From the NCBI RefSeq assembly GCF_021018805.1, contig NC_086247.1, positions 119,633,094 through 119,697,093 of the forward strand: a stretch of DNA of 64,000 nucleotides. The letters run 5' to 3'. The notes under the pieces were generated by a model. It did not search any database, was not told where the DNA came from, and was given only the letters and a program-made list of their open reading frames with translations. Made by a program: the position numbers and the translations under genes. Origin of the DNA: Prinia subflava (lineage: Eukaryota > Chordata > Aves > Passeriformes > Cisticolidae). Position 1 is the first letter of the stretch. Each line of letters starts with the position of its first letter. Positions 14,129-28,568 of the stretch are shown here, one piece after another.

Positions 14129-17100
14129 TTTAGACTCTGCTGAGAATGAGCTCAGAGACCTCCTCAACCAACTACACATAGAGGACTTTTAAGTTTTACT
14201 GAAAGCTGTTGTGGCACCTCTTACAGGCTCCACAGATTAGACTTCAACCTTGTATCTTAATGGTTTTTGTTGCTGTTTCTTTTGCAACTGTCTTTTATTT
14301 AGAAAGGGAAATTCTAACCTTCAGTAAGAAATACTGGTGCAAATTTACAAGTAACGAAAAGGGAGAACACCAAGCTTGCATGACAAGCCAACAAATTTCC
14401 CTAAATACTACACTGTAAATATTTACTGAGACTCACAGAAAAAAAGAAAAATGGCAAAACCTTCAGAGAACAAATTTCCAAATAAATAACTAGCATAAAA
14501 TCAAAAGGGGCACTAGTCATTTTCATTTCCAAAGAAAGAAAAAAAAATACTTTTCCAGGCTCACAATGATCTTCCTATCCACATTAAGCATATTTTTCTA
14601 TCAAGATTTCTCTTAATAATGGTATGCCACAAAGGGTCATGAGGCAGGAAAAAAGGGTCAGAGCAAGGATAACAAAGATGAAAAGAAAACTGCTGAGAGT
14701 TCACCTCTGCTGTTTATTTTGAGGCACACTTAAGATTCGAGTAGGAGAGTTCTAATTGTATTCAAAGATTGTGTTCTCTAAAGAACATAAACAAAACTAG
14801 CAAGGGATATCAGCCAGAACAAAGCTTTCTTCATAATCATAGAGTAAGGTCAGCTTTTGTTTGTTCTTTTATATGATAATCTCCACTCTTTTGTGTTGAC
14901 ATTTAAATGTTTTAAAATGGAGAAAATAAGTATCTGAAGAGTAATGGCTTATTTCTGCAGGGGCAGCTTCTTTAGTGTGTTCTCATATTTTCTACCTTCT
15001 TTTGGTTGTGCTTTCCTTACGAAAAATTTTAAAGCTTTAACACCTAATCTAGGTTAGCATGCTCTGGTTAGCAGCTTGTATCCATTGAAAAGCAAGGCAA
15101 TAATCCATCTAGGTTTAGGGCTTTTTCACAGAACTGATGCAGAGCTGTGTCAATTTTAATGTCATGCTATGGAGAGTGCATGTAGCTCTCCCCACTTTAG
15201 AGGATTAAAAGTGACCTCTCTTACCAAAATCAATAAGGGCAGCTTGCTGTGACTAATAGGTTGTAGAAATTCAAAAGAGACGGTTTGTAACACTGAGTTC
15301 ATTCTCCCCGTGTCTCTCCCCACCCAGCCCCAGACTGGCTGGCAGAGCTGCACTTTGACATGAACATTCACATGGCAACCTGATGTCTTTTCTCTTCCCA
15401 GGGACCAGATCGAGCCACACACAGTTTACTCACATTTCAGGGGAAAAAAAAAAAAGCTGATATTTATTTGATGGTAGTGGACTTGGCAACTTTTGTAGAG
15501 AAGCATGTGAGAGAGAAACCAGAATGAGAAAACAGTTAATGTGTATAATTTTTACCTCCCTAGTATGATTTTTTTTAAAGGCCCTATTTTTACATGTTAG
15601 CGGGACATCAACAACTACACAGATACTTCACATCACATCATGACCACAGTCATTTTTTTTCTGGTCTCTGAGTAAGGCTTTTCTCCCTTCAGATCTTTGC
15701 CTAGTTGTAATAGGTTAAAAATCTAAATTCCATTAAAGTCAATGAAACTGCCCCAGAGATGTATGAGGCTATACATCCCACTCTGGCGTTCATTAACTGC
15801 CATCACATGTGACCAGTTATTCTGGCTTGTTTCTTCTCTCCACTATTCCTTTCTTTACTCTGAAGTAAATCAGATTTAAAAGTTAAATTTGTGCACTACT
15901 GAAAGTGGGACATGCTACAGCATGCACACAACTGCACACAAACTCACTTTACAAGGGAATTTTCAGTTTTTCAGTTTATATTTTGTAAGTCTAAAGAACA
16001 CTATCAACTCAGATGTGGATCTCCCACTTCATGGTGCAGATATCCTTACTCTACTGGATGTCTCCAACTTCCAGTTTATCCTGCTTTATGTACAAATTAG
16101 AAATCCTTACCCACAGTTCATAGCTTGTGGACATTTTCTCCACCTAACAATCACCATCATTGTCTTTATGCCAAAAAAGCAAGACTTGCCTTGGGGGAGC
16201 AAGGGAGAAAAGAGGCTGAAGTTGTGGGAGGAACCCAACTGTAAAGGTTTAGGAGTCCCTATGGAGGTTTATAAATAGTTGACTGCCATGTGCAAAATGT
16301 GAAAGAAACCCAGTCAGCAAAAGAGCTGTTGCCGTTTTGAAATCTTCTAACTACATCTATTTAGGCAGTAGACAGTGTTATAAATAAACAATAAATCAAG
16401 AAATTATTAGCATTTGAATTTTGGCAAGATAATAAACTGTGTAGGGGTATAATCAGCAAATAATAGGAAAGATCTGCAAGCAAACCCACCAATTAATGAT
16501 AAATAGGACTTGGCTCTGGATAACTTCACCAATGTGGATCTCATTAGATGGCTGTGGAATCTGTTCCTGTAGCAGCCCTCTCCGAGTGAGGGAAAGGTGA
16601 GGTAACCAAAATGTCAGCACACCCAACCCTTGCTGTTCTTGGGCTCCAGGATTGTAAACACCTGGGCCAAAATGACAACCTTATGCTGCCGTGAGGGCCA
16701 TGCCACGGTGTCCAGTCTTTAACCAACAGGTTTCCTTGCCTCAGCTTTCAGACAATTGCTCTGCCATCCCCCCCCCCAGCAAAGGAGACCAAAACCACTC
16801 AGCTTTGCTCTCTGGAGAGAAAGAAGCCTTCTTTCCTCTGTTCACCTTGCTTTATTAACAATACCTCTTATAGAGAGAAATGCCCCCAAGCAAGCAATAG
16901 CACTTAAACAGATAAATAATTTGCACACCGGGCAGGGGGAAGGGAGAGGGGAAAGAGACCCTGCCTTATTAGACTAGAAACAGACACACCATGTTAATAT
17001 GAAGGATCAGCATATGGTTCTAATAGGCTTTCTAAAATGATTTATCAGCTGTGATTAAGCCCTTGACCAGCATGTCTATCTTCATAAATAAAGGAAAAGT

Positions 17101-20100
17101 GCACCTTGCTCTGAAGTGTATCAGCAGTATCTTATTACCCACCCAACCATACAGACTGCAGCCCACTCTGGGGAGAAAAGAGCTCGTGTTTAATAGCAGA
17201 GCATATGCTCTAAAGAGACTGCCAAGATTTAGGGACTTTACCTAACAGATAGACTTATAAAAATGCCACTACAGGAAAGGTTTATCCCTTTTTCATGTGC
17301 CATCCAGTCCATGATGCTGAAACCTGAACTGGTAACAAGAAAGCTGTACTATTAAAAACATTCCAAGGAAGACCAAGGCAAAAGGCACAACTTTGCCATG
17401 TTGCCATCAAAGAAACATTAAAATAAAATCAGATAGGCCTCCTTTTTTGAGGGTAGCCAAAATACACAAAACATAACAAACCTCCAAATATTGTAGGAGG
17501 GTAACTCTGCTTCTCTGGGACAGAGACAATAAAAAGAAGGAGGAAAGTGCACTGTCCTGACTGAGTTCTGCAGGATGATTCATCAGCTGGAATTCAGAAG
17601 AACATGGAAGGATGATGGTTAGGGAGGTTTAGCTGAATCAAAAACGTATACCCTCAAGAACTGCCTTTCTGCATGGTATAGGCACTTATTGCTGGAAAAA
17701 CATTCAGGTCTTCTCTTTGAGTATGAGGATCTAAACCTATAAATCTACTCAAAAGTCCATTCAAGGTAAGATAGATCTGCCTGCCAGCAGAAGATAAGAT
17801 GCTGTACCATCAGCAACAAGCCTCAATTAAAGCCTATTCTTGTGAATATTTCTGCAAGGTCATGAACAGTTTTGTCTTGACAGCTTTCCTGCACCATTAT
17901 GCAGAAAGTGTCCCTTTTGTAACACAGTTCAGTGTGGCAACTAAGTGCCTGGAGATAGATACGTGCTCAAACCAGGACTCATAAATCTGGGCTGAAGTGC
18001 CAACTGTGGAGCTGCCATGGTATAAAATACAACAAACCACCACCACATGTCTACCATGAAATCTATGGAGGTTAAGAAGTTAAAATCCAGCAAGCCTACC
18101 CATCTGGAGAGAGGAGGGGAGCATTCTTCCCGTCTTTAGCAACACCGAACAACAGCTGATAAATCTTTAACACACATGGTCTGTGGGATGCCCTATGCTG
18201 AGACCAAGGAGATATGGAATCAATCCGAGGCTCTGCCACAGACTTCCTGTGCAATTTTCAGCATGTCACTTGAGTCCAGATCCTTTGTGGTAGCTCTCTG
18301 ATTTAGTCCTGCTTTGTTTCAGTGAGAGCAAGGCACCAAAATGTCTTTGAGTGTGTCTGTCAATCTTTTGGGGCCACGCTGCTAAAGACATTTAGGAACC
18401 AAAAGAGACAGAGAGCTGCTCTCTTGGCAGAATGGTGGAGAGGACCCAGATGCCCTGCAATTCTCACTCCACGTAAGAGATTCCTTCGAGAGCTTGGTGT
18501 CACACCACAAAGCTCTGGAAAGCAGTGTCCCCTGGAATCTGTTTTTTTCCCTTAGAAACTAAGAGACAGAGCATTTACCTTCTTCATAGGAATACTGCAA
18601 AAAAAAATTTAATTAATAAAAAAAAGGGGTGTTGCAAGCCAAAAAATGAACCCAAAAAGCAGACCAATAACTTGGTGCAATTAATGCATATGAAAACCCA
18701 AAATACCCCTCAGAAAAACTCAGATAGAGAGTTACAGTGTATCTTTCCAATGCGTATCTCTGCGTCACCCAGAAAAATGCTATGGTGTGAGGATGCTTGC
18801 ATCTTCACAGATATAAATGTTCTATTTAGAGTATAGGAACTATTATACTATAAACCTTTGAATGTGGGGTGATACACTGGTGTGGATGCTGACAGCCTGG
18901 TCAAAGAGGAATTTTTAGGTATCAGTCTGCAGCAGAGCCTGAGGGAAAAGCAAGTCAGACAGACCTTCCCAGGCATTGCTCTGGAGGAGCTGGGAGAAAA
19001 CATTCCAAACAATTTCTGATCTTTGCACCTGCTGTTTTTCCAACTTGTTTACTTGCAAAGATGTTTATGAAGAGGTGTTGGTTTGAATAACCAATCACGT
19101 CCAGTTGTACCAGAACAGTGTATAAAAAGAGTGTGTTTTTAATAAATGTTGCTATATGCCCTCCAAGAAGATTTACAGTCATATCATTATTTCTGTTGTC
19201 CCTAATACATAACCATACTTTGGACTTCGAAATTTAGAGTTTTGAGCTATCACCTTGACAACAGCTTAACTGACTGACAAAGTAACAGCTTGAAGTTATT
19301 ACAACACATACAACAATGGTACCCTGGACCTTAAGCACTGTATTAACACAATTTCTAGTCTTACTTTGTGTCTACTATGACATACTGAGTATATAAAATA
19401 CTTAATCTCAGTGGGAAAATAAAAAATCAGAGGGCTCTTTCATTTAAAACAATATGGATGGTCTTACATCATGTTTAGATAAATCCAGGGAGAATGTACA
19501 TATGTGCATTTATGATAGCATAATTTTTTAAAAAATCAAAATAGTAAGCATTTAAACATAGGTCTTTCCCTCCATTGTACAGACTGTCAGACAATGAATC
19601 AAAAGTGCTCCAGGAACAGGCTTATGAGTTTGTTGGTTTGTATTATTTCACAAGTGAATTTCAGCTCTGTCAGAGCTTCTGAAACATCTACCAGCACACT
19701 GCTCTTCTCCAGGACCCTGCTGGGGTTTCAGAGTACTTACAAGTGAAAACTGGGGCTAATTTGTGACCCATAAGCCAAGCCAACCACCAAAATGAACACT
19801 TAATCCCTGTTGTTTCACCAAGGGAGTGCATTGCCAGCATTACCACACAGCCTATTAGTATTACAATACAGGTCTCTAAAACTCAAACACTTATACAATG
19901 TGCTTTATCAACATATAAATATTTTTTCTCCTCATATAAGGGTACAATATCACCCTTTGCTGGCTAAGGGCCCCTTTTTCTACACTGCTAGTTTCAGCTG
20001 CTGTAATGTTAACTATAAAATCCCTTATGATTTTTCTGTTTTACTTTTCAGAAGAGGGGAAAACCTATGGGCTAGATACACATTGCTTGAAATTTAAGCA

Positions 20101-22503
20101 AGGTGTGGAAATTAAGTTAATTTTTTCACCAAACTATACTACTCTAGAGACAGATTCTATCCTTTCCAGCTTGCTTTGAATTATATCATCTTCCCTATAC
20201 TCATCGGCTACAGTACCAAACTATGACATTCAGCAAACATTTGCAAGAAATTTCTTCTGGAGGGCAGAGAGTCACTGAGTTCAGCATGAAATGGTGATGT
20301 GCTATAAGCTAGACAAGAGCATTTTATCTACTTTCTTATGCTGAGACACAGAAATATATACAAGGTAGAAGGAGGTCCTAGAAGGTACAGACCAAATATG
20401 TGTCTTTCAAACACTCATCAGACTGTAGCATCAACCCTTGTTTAACACAACTGAACTGGATACTCAGGCTTTTTGTTCCTGCTGCAGATTGAAATGATTT
20501 AACCACTTTATATTTGGTTTTGTTCTTCTTCTTTACCTGACTGCTTCAATTTGCTGATGTTTTTCTAGCAATGAGGTGCCTGCCTTAGGACAGTATACTT
20601 AGAATAGGAATATTAGACCATGTAGAGGAATAATGAGCTTCCTGAATAGACACTGAACAAACCACATCAAAACAAAACTGTAATTGAGAATAGCCATTTC
20701 CCTGCCTCATTTGCATAAATTACACATTATCTAGCAGCATTATCAACACTGGTTAGAAGATTTCAAAGTTTCAGAGTAAGTCTTAGGAAGTGATGCATCC
20801 AAACTCTAGCATATGCAGTATGTGATTTTAAACATCATATTGAAAATATTCAGCTTGCTATTTGTAAATGCTATTTGATGCAATACTCTACTTTCTACAG
20901 TCAGCATATTTCCACTTTTTCTCATTCCATACAGGCAGGTCAGGCTAGATGCATTTTAATGAAGTGGGTCCACTAAGTAATTCAGAAACAGACCCTGACT
21001 TCCCATCTCTGACATTATTCTCTCAGCCCCAACCCAATGCTCAAAACAAGATGTGACAACAGGGCCTATCCAGTAGCAGCAAAGGTCATGTGTTTGCAAT
21101 TACAGCCCACTAAAAATGCTTTGAATACCCAATTCCAAGCAGTGCAAGCCTAAGACCTGCAGCCAGTGGGCTAAGATGGTCCTGTGATCTGCCAGCACTA
21201 CCTGCCTTGTTGAGTTGGGTTGCAAGTTTTGTCTGGGTCTGAGCTGTAAATTGCTGCCTGCTTCAAACTCCCAAGAGCTTTAACATCTACATTTTTTAAA
21301 TAGAGATATAATATAGGTATGCTTTTACCTGTGCTAATTTTGGTGGTGAATTTGGGTGGTAGGACACTTGTGTCAGGAGGAGTGCCATCGAGAGGATGGG
21401 AAAAGCCTCTTTTTCACATGCTTATTGCTGATCTGTAGCACCCCTTGCATTTAGGGAGCAGGCCCTTCTCTAGGAAAGACTTCCAGTTAATATAGGATGG
21501 TATAAACAGCAGAGAAATCCAAACTATTTACAGCTTTATTTTTCTCAGTTCAGGTCCTGGAGGTCATCATCATCATTGTTGTTCCTTGAGTCCCCTCAGT
21601 CCCTGAGCAAAGGCTAATCCACACACATTGTCAGAGGTGGTCCTTGACACATGATCTTACAACCATAAGGCACACCAAGTATGGGAGGCATAAAGAGTCA
21701 CCTCTTCCACTTTACACATGAGCAGCTGTGGCAGAAGGATGCCAAGCAATTTATTCCTGGATAAGAAGCTGGGATATTAATGCAAGTGCTTTCCACTCAG
21801 TAGTACCTTTACAAAAAAAGGTACACACGGTGTTCCTAAACCCATGCACTCACAGCTTCACAGCTATTTTGTCAAGTCATCAGTCTGCATAACCATCTCC
21901 ATCACAACAAATTCTCAAGGATTATCCATGGGGTCCCACATAGAAGATTAAAAAAAAAATAAAACATAAGAAAGAAAGAAAAAAAATGCCACTACTTGAA
22001 CCTTATCCTCTGACTTTTCAAATTATGACTCTCAAGGAGCAAAAAAAGCCAATGAGAAATGAAAGTGTTTTTCTGTTACAAGATTTCAGTGTCAAGCTGC
22101 GTGCTAAGCCACACTGATATACTAAAATAAACAAAGCTGTTTCTTTCAGAGTCCAGAGAAATTAATATGACCAAAAATATTTTTGGAAGACTTTCCTGTG
22201 CAGTGAGTAAGATTTCCATGCAGTTAACCTTAGTCTCCATGTGTTGGTAGGTCCATTAGGCCAACACTACATCACACTCATATTCCAGGGACAGGCTGTT
22301 AGGAGCATTTCCTTAGGGATAGCTGCAGCCCAAGGAGTCTCCTTCTGTCTTGGCCTTTGTCTTCTGCATTTGTGCAAAGCCCTACTGGGACCCGCTTCAG
22401 ATTCCTATCTGACAGTCAGTCAGTAATGTAAGAATGAACATACAGCAGACTAATTGGAAACACAGAGCAAATGTTACAGGTTAGCCAGCTAGTTGGACTT
22501 ATG

Positions 22504-22583
22504 CCCCCTTCTTTTCTCTTTCCTTTTTTCCCTTTTTTCACCCCCCTTTTTAAATGTTTTTTTAAATTTTTATTTTCCACCCC
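22504..22583 (+). repeat. Pyrimidine-rich low-complexity tract
   Basis: About 80 bases dominated by T and C (CTTCTTTTCTCTTTCC-like, then CCCCCC and T runs), in sense opposite to the CREB5 transcript. Confidence 0.75.
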
Positions 22584-23636
22584 CATGATCAACTATTTGC
22601 TCCCTGGAGGTCACCAATGGCAGCTGCAGGGGTTGGTAGGAGGGCAGAATAAAACTGCCAGATAGTGCTAAACAGCTGGAATTATCAGGTAATTTGATGC
22701 CCTTGTCTAGGTTTTAATCAGATTTTGCAAATATCCCTCGCTAGCTGAAATCTCCCTGCAACATCAAGCGCTGCAATCTGTGGCTAACTGCACTCACCTC
22801 CACCTCCGTACATTTCTACTCTTCTCATACTCCCTCAGAATAAACACCAGGAACAGAGAACAACCTAGAAATCCTCTAATGCACCAAGAAGTGGGAGTGT
22901 ACAGAAATGTTCTCCCTGATTCTAACTAAGACTCCCCACAGCAGAACCTAAACCACAAAATTTTTAACAAGCCTAAAATTAGACACATTTATCTCAATAC
23001 GTGGCTGTTTCCTTACACTTGTCCAACACACAAAGCTGTGAGGGTGAGTCTGTGCTATTTTCCCAATACTTGACCAAAAATTGAACTCTCTCACATTTGG
23101 ACACTCTTATTCCTTGCTCAGCATATCATTGCACAGCCTCTCTCCTCCTCTATCTGTCCCAGTCTCTTTCCTTATGAACCACAAATAAACCATACCTACA
23201 CTCCCTTCCTTGTAAGCCAAAACCAATCTGCTCCTGGACACTCTTCTCCTTCTACAAGCCTCCTCTCCTGTTCTGCACCTCAGCAGGCAGCTTTACCTCT
23301 TTCCCTGCTGGCCTCTCTAGTGCATTAAGCTCTTTTACAATTCTTTGAGAATGTTAACAGCACTTTAAGATCCCTGAAAACAATCTTAACTATCTTTGGA
23401 TACAGGAGTACACTTACATACAAGCTGGTCTATATAATTCAACCTAAACTTCAGAATACTGACAGAATAACTTCAGAATGAACTAGAAGAAATTTGAAAA
23501 TGGGACATGTTATCTACTAGGTATTTCAAGTTAAAGTTTCCCAGCTCAACTTGAATGCTCCATGAGAAATAGAGAAACACAACAAAGCTGGTATTGATGA
23601 TGAATAAATCCAAGGGCCCACTGTGTTGTGGAGGAA

Positions 23637-23669
23637 TTAAAAAAAAAAAAAAAGAAGAAAAAGAAAAAA
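23637..23669. repeat. A-rich tract
   Basis: A run with scattered G, about 400 bases past the donor of the TPTPT exon in gene order. Confidence 0.85.
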
Positions 23670-24078
23670 TTTTACTCTTAAATAAATGTCCCTTCATAAG
23701 CCAAATTTCCCTATAATGTATTTGAGCCAGTTTGCATTTCTCACTTCAAAGATGATATAATTTTCCCAAGTCTCTCTCTCAAGAGGTGTGTGGTTTGTGT
23801 TATAGTTTACTTAAAAGCAGAGACTTGGAATCAAACCCTGGCAAATACTATTATTATTTAATACTGGTTTTTTGTTGGTTTGGGGCATTTTTTTTTCCTG
23901 TCAACTGCTTCAATAGTTTTAAAAAACATGTCACAATTTATAGTGCCACCTAGTTTCTAACGAAAAGGTTACTACTAGGTAGTAGAGCTCAATCTGCTTT
24001 CTCACAGATTGAAGGACACTTCCTTTAACATTTCCAGAAATCAAAAAGGGGGAGGAAGGGCTTGGTGTGCTCACTCAC

Positions 24079-24200
24079 CCTTTTGTTGTTCTCTTCTTCT
24101 TGTGCCTTCCTAAACTCGTGCTCTAGGGAGCAGTCGATGTCGTTGAAGAGGCCAACTTCCTCACAGTTCTTCAGAAAGCGTGTTGGTGTAGGGGTCTGAT
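24079..24200 (-). CDS. CREB5: CREB5 coding exon: TPTPT phospho-activation motif
   Basis: This 122-nt minus-strand exon completes an Asp codon and adds 40 residues. They start QTPTPTRFLKNCEEVGLF, continue through the CREB5-specific stretch DCSLEHEFRKAQEEE, and end NNKR. In ATF2 the two Thr-Pro threonines of this motif (Thr69/Thr71) are targets of JNK and p38 and switch on the transactivation domain, so the same is inferred here. The acceptor is TTGCTCTCAG before 24200. The donor is AGG|GTGAGTGA after 24079, giving a phase-0 exit. ATF2 shares TPTPTRFLKNCEEVGLF, but the residues after it and the EEENNKR end fit CREB5 better. From memory, the human protein has SEL where this reads NDI, and SSKR at the end, which are modest substitutions. 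The next exon (human NISMHN...) was not found in the remaining 24 kb. Confidence 0.96.
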
Positions 24201-27200
24201 CTGAGAGCAAGACAAGAAATGATCATTGGTGCTTAATATTAAAGGGAGAAGGAGACAATTAAATAATCTTCCAGGAAAAGAGAAGTTCTAACCAAACTTC
24301 TCTTTGCCTTCCCACACCTACCTATCACACTATCATTAAAAAACCCATACAGAGCTGAATTTTGACAATAAATGCTGCAGGCAGCCAGGGCTTGACATCA
24401 ATGTCCAAAACCAGGCAGCAGTCATCATTTGGGCAGAAAGACAACAGCATGGGTCTTCCCGGGGCACATAACACAAGTGCATATCCTTAACATGTGTTAA
24501 GGGTCATTAGGATTCTCTGTAAACTCCAAAAACAGGCGCATGCAGACAACACACAGTACATCTCGTAATTCACATTTACACCACAGCATGCGTGTTAGCT
24601 GCTGTGGATACACACTAGTTAGTGCCCTCAAGAGCTCAAAAACCACCTCAAACATACACATACTGAGCAAAAAAAGGTAGCCATGGCAAGAAGTGCTGCT
24701 TCCAACACAGTTGCTGAAGGAAGAGTTAAACAACATTTAGAAAAGCTATGAAAAGTGAAATTCTGGCCATGAAGAAGCATCCTTTTGCATTTTATACCTG
24801 AAAGTGTTGATAATACATGCAAAACCATGAAAATTGGAGTCAAAAATTTTTAATGCCTTCATCTCTAGGAATTTTCTGCTCTCTCAGAATTAATACAAGA
24901 AGGACAGTACTCTCTTTAATGTCACAGGCAGGAGGGACTGAAGAAATTACAAGGTTTTCTGACACCTTTTCATAAACCTGCAAGACAGACAAGCTGAATT
25001 GCCATGCAGACTGTAGTTTCAGTGATGACCTTGGCTGGTCTTTCTTCAGGAAATGAAAAATCAAGCCCAAATTTGGGAACCAAAGACTCCCCAAAGCACA
25101 GCTCTGAGGCACCTCTATTCATTCTGAGGCTAGTTTTTAATTATTCCACCCTGGCTCCTTCTTTCTGAGGCTCTATTCCAGCTCGAGATGCTTTGTACCT
25201 GATTTTACAGAAAGATTGGACTCCCTTTCTTAAAAAATAATCATCAGCACAATCCTTGATGACTATCTATTGTTTTTATTTCATTCTTTAAAGAATATTA
25301 AACCCTATTGCCCATATTGGATCCATTCTGACCTCAGAAAAAAGCTTCCCACTTCAGTGAAGAAAAAATTGGTTTCTTGCACCTAGCAAAGCTGGGTCAA
25401 GTTCTAATATTACCTCCTTACAGCAAACAGTTACCTGACACAATGAATTTTACATGATCAGGATAGAAATGTACATCAGCCCTTAATTAAGCAGTACAAA
25501 AGCAAGGCATACAAAAGAAAACGTGGTTTTCACCTAGAAACTAAGGAAGAGGATCAGCCTCCTCCATTGTAAAGCCAGGAGAAGCTAATTTCCACTCGTA
25601 TCAAGCATGGTCCTCCAGGTTTGATTTTCTCAGGTAATACAAGGGCAAAGACACTCATTTGCATTTATACTTCTGATGGAACATCAGAATGCAAGTCCTT
25701 AATGTTAAAATTCTTGTTTCATTTCTTTTGGCTTGAGCATCCTACTTATGAGCTTAAAGGAAACAAACTTCAAGTGTTTGGGAATGCACACTTATTTATC
25801 TATTAGCCTGCACAGCTAACTACTGTTAACATAACTTTGTAAGAATCCTGCAAGAACTCAGCATAAGGAGTTGAGTTGACAAGGTGCTGGCATTGATGGG
25901 AGCTGAAGACACTCAGCACTTTACAGGTCCATATCCTAAATAAGCAGTGTCAAACAAACCTCTAGAGTAACCTCAGTAAACTCAGTAGATTTACACCAGG
26001 GTTGGTTTTGGCCCTTGGAGTGGAGCTCGTGCTTGAAATGAAGCGCTCTAAAATGCAGGAGAAATAGATGCAATTTCCAAAAAGGATTGAAATGCTACTT
26101 TAATAAAAAACACCATTGTTTTGTAGAAAATCGAAGACAATTGCTGCTAAGCCTTCCTGGCCACAAAGGGCACATTATTATCTGAATGTGAGGTAAATAG
26201 AGGAAATGTTTTATTGTTAGAAGTGGTATATCCATATCAAATAAGCAAGGTATCAATTTCATGGCCAAGATGAGAAACTATGGTTTCATAAAGAAGTTGA
26301 TGACACCACTTTCACTAGAATAAAAATCCTGGGTTTTTTCAGAGTTGCTTGGGCACAGAATTGACAAAAAAAAAAGTTATCTCATTGAAGTAAATCCATT
26401 TTAACAGTAAAAAAAGCAAGCCAGAGCAAGAGTGTGACTTCAAATGCATAATGGCTTCTTTTCCCTGCTCATGCTGAAAGTCTATCTTCTGCACCACGAG
26501 ATAACCAATGGTGTTGACTACAGTTGAACTTTCCAATTAAGTATTTTAATATCTCAAAAGATCAAAACTAATAATGACACTGTTTACACCACCTACACAC
26601 TGAGATGGTGATTTAATTTTATTACCTCAGTCTCCCCATATTGCTACCGATGTCCCTATGTTCCAAAAATCAGACTGGCGGGAATCCACATCAAGATTTT
26701 TGTTAAAACAGACAGCCCCTCATTTCTCCCAACTGAGAAAGGAGCACCACCAACCAACCAGCCTAAACTTCATCCACAGACTTCCTGGAAGTCAGCTCAG
26801 TCAGATGTAAAACAGGACCTGCCTTTCTGGTCCTAAAACTTCAGCCTTCAACATTCACAGAAACCAGAAGGTCACAAAACCTCTCTGTGTGTGGGAGCAG
26901 AACTGATAAAGATCCAGACTTTAAAATGTCGAGACTCTGTATAGTAAGGTAGTTACACTGCACATACACTGCACTCACTGGTTTCAGTATTTCAAGGCTA
27001 CCAAGTCTAATAAGCTTAATTTCCTCCTGAGCAACCAACTATTTTGGCTCTGTAAAACACCAGTTCTCCTTTAGGATGTGGGCAAATTAATAGGAGAAAT
27101 TACTCTCAACATCGCAGAAATTCTTTTACCTAGATTAAGCGAGCCTTTGTGTTTTAATTGGGAGGAGTATCACAAAGGAGACCCTAGCATAAGCTACAAA

Positions 27201-27870
27201 ATCAGGTCTCCCAGAATTAATAAAATATTCCTAATTCTCAGCACTTAAAAATGCATTAGTAGTTCCAACAGCTTGTGCCTGACCTCATTGTTGCCTGTTG
27301 GTACAAACAAAGCTTTTGTTGCTATCACCAGCGCCCACAACTATTGCAGACTCACTGAGAACAGGGCTCTGATTTGTTGCACTTCAGCAACTGGATGAGC
27401 CAGACCCATCTGGACCAAAACTCAGACAGAGCCAGCACCACTCTCAGCATTCCTGCTGAGGACACACGTTATGTAGGAAGCTGTTCTGCAGGCACACTGC
27501 TACTCACACAACCCAGGACTCTAATGTCACAAACTGTATTTTGTATACACATATATTTGGGATACAGAATTATCTAGGTTAACCCAAGACACCTGCCTGT
27601 TACACTGATCGGTAATCCCAACCCAGTCCCATTGTTCAACATGTAAAAATCTTTCCATCCTCAACTAGTTCCATCCTCTAGAACTAGTCTACTATCCTTT
27701 GAGGCATCTACCTCTAGCCATCTGTCATTTCATAGGTAAACCTGTAATCTGATAATTACTTAGGAAGTTTTTTCTATCTCAACTTTATCACCAGCTTAAA
27801 CACAGATTTTATCAAACTTCAGACTAGGCAATGAAAATATTGTTCAGCCTATTACTCAGGGGGATAATCA

Positions 27871-27906
27871 GCTTCTCTGATGACTAGAGAAGCTAGTCAT
27901 GACTAG
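27871..27906. repeat. Nested palindromes
   Basis: GCTTCTCT (27871-27878) pairs with AGAGAAGC (27886-27893) across a 7-base loop, and CTAGTCATGACTAG (27893-27906) is a perfect 14-bp palindrome sharing the last base of the first stem. Confidence 0.9.
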
Positions 27907-28270
27907 AAAGGCTGCAAGAAACACAAAGTTTAAATAAGACTCAAAAATGTAAATGGACATCATATAAGACCCAGAGCAAGCCCAAACAATCTGCACACCT
28001 GTGCAGATCCCAAGTTAACCTACTGTATCTTACAGGGAGGGATTTCAGATGCAATCATATTCTGACCAGAATTTCACATACTGTATATATTTTGGTTGCT
28101 GACCTTTGAAAACCTGAATGTCTGAAGTGATACCTCATAAAAAAATATATATGTGGTATGACAGTGGGGAACTTGAAGTCTTCAGTGAAGTCAAAAGATT
28201 CCTTTATGTACTCACAACGTTTGGCAATGCATGGGGATTTATTTGTTGTTGTTCATTTGGGGTTGCGGGG

Positions 28271-28315
28271 ATTGAAATAATAGATTGAAATAGAAATAAT
28301 AAATTGAAATAATAG
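28271..28315. repeat. Short tandem repeat ATTGAAATAATAG
   Basis: Three imperfect copies of a unit close to ATTGAAATAATAG, with a partial GAAAT unit inserted between the second and third. Confidence 0.85.
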
Positions 28316-28553
28316 TCTCAGAAAGGAGACACAGACTCAGTACATTGTTTTCAAAACAACAGCTCAGGAAACACAACATTTGCTTGCTATAGAGAAACTT
28401 ACTTGATTCATCCAGAATGTGTTTTGTAAAATTACCTTGAATTCCTGAGTTTCATCCCTCAAAACACAAAAGGAAACTTTAAAGCATGTTGCCAGTTTTA
28501 AAAAAGCCCTGGAGAACCAAGGACAGTTATGTGAAACAAGCTTTCACTTTGAG

Positions 28554-28568
28554 AAAAAAAAAAAAAAA
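28554..28568. repeat. 15-base A tract
   Basis: Uninterrupted A run inside the 8.5-kb CREB5 intron, with no flanking element recognised. Confidence 0.85.

Larger units (their letters stand above)
1..24078 (-). other. CREB5: 5' part of a long CREB5 intron (at least 24 kb)
   Basis: This lies downstream, in gene order, of the TPTPT exon. I looked for the expected next exon (the human sequence there begins NISMHN) and did not find it, so the intron probably continues past position 1; in human this intron is also very large. The contents are AT-rich sequence with short simple repeats, listed separately. A possible old transposon remnant lies near 1206-1430. A locally GC-richer patch lies at about 1960-2170 with no recognisable identity. 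Open frames up to 129 codons resemble no known protein. Confidence 0.8.

Noticed and set aside
14836..14860. Second CR1 3' end (AATCATAGAGTAAGGTC)
   Set aside because: Only a few bases match. The GGTCATCTAGTCCAACC block that must follow is absent.
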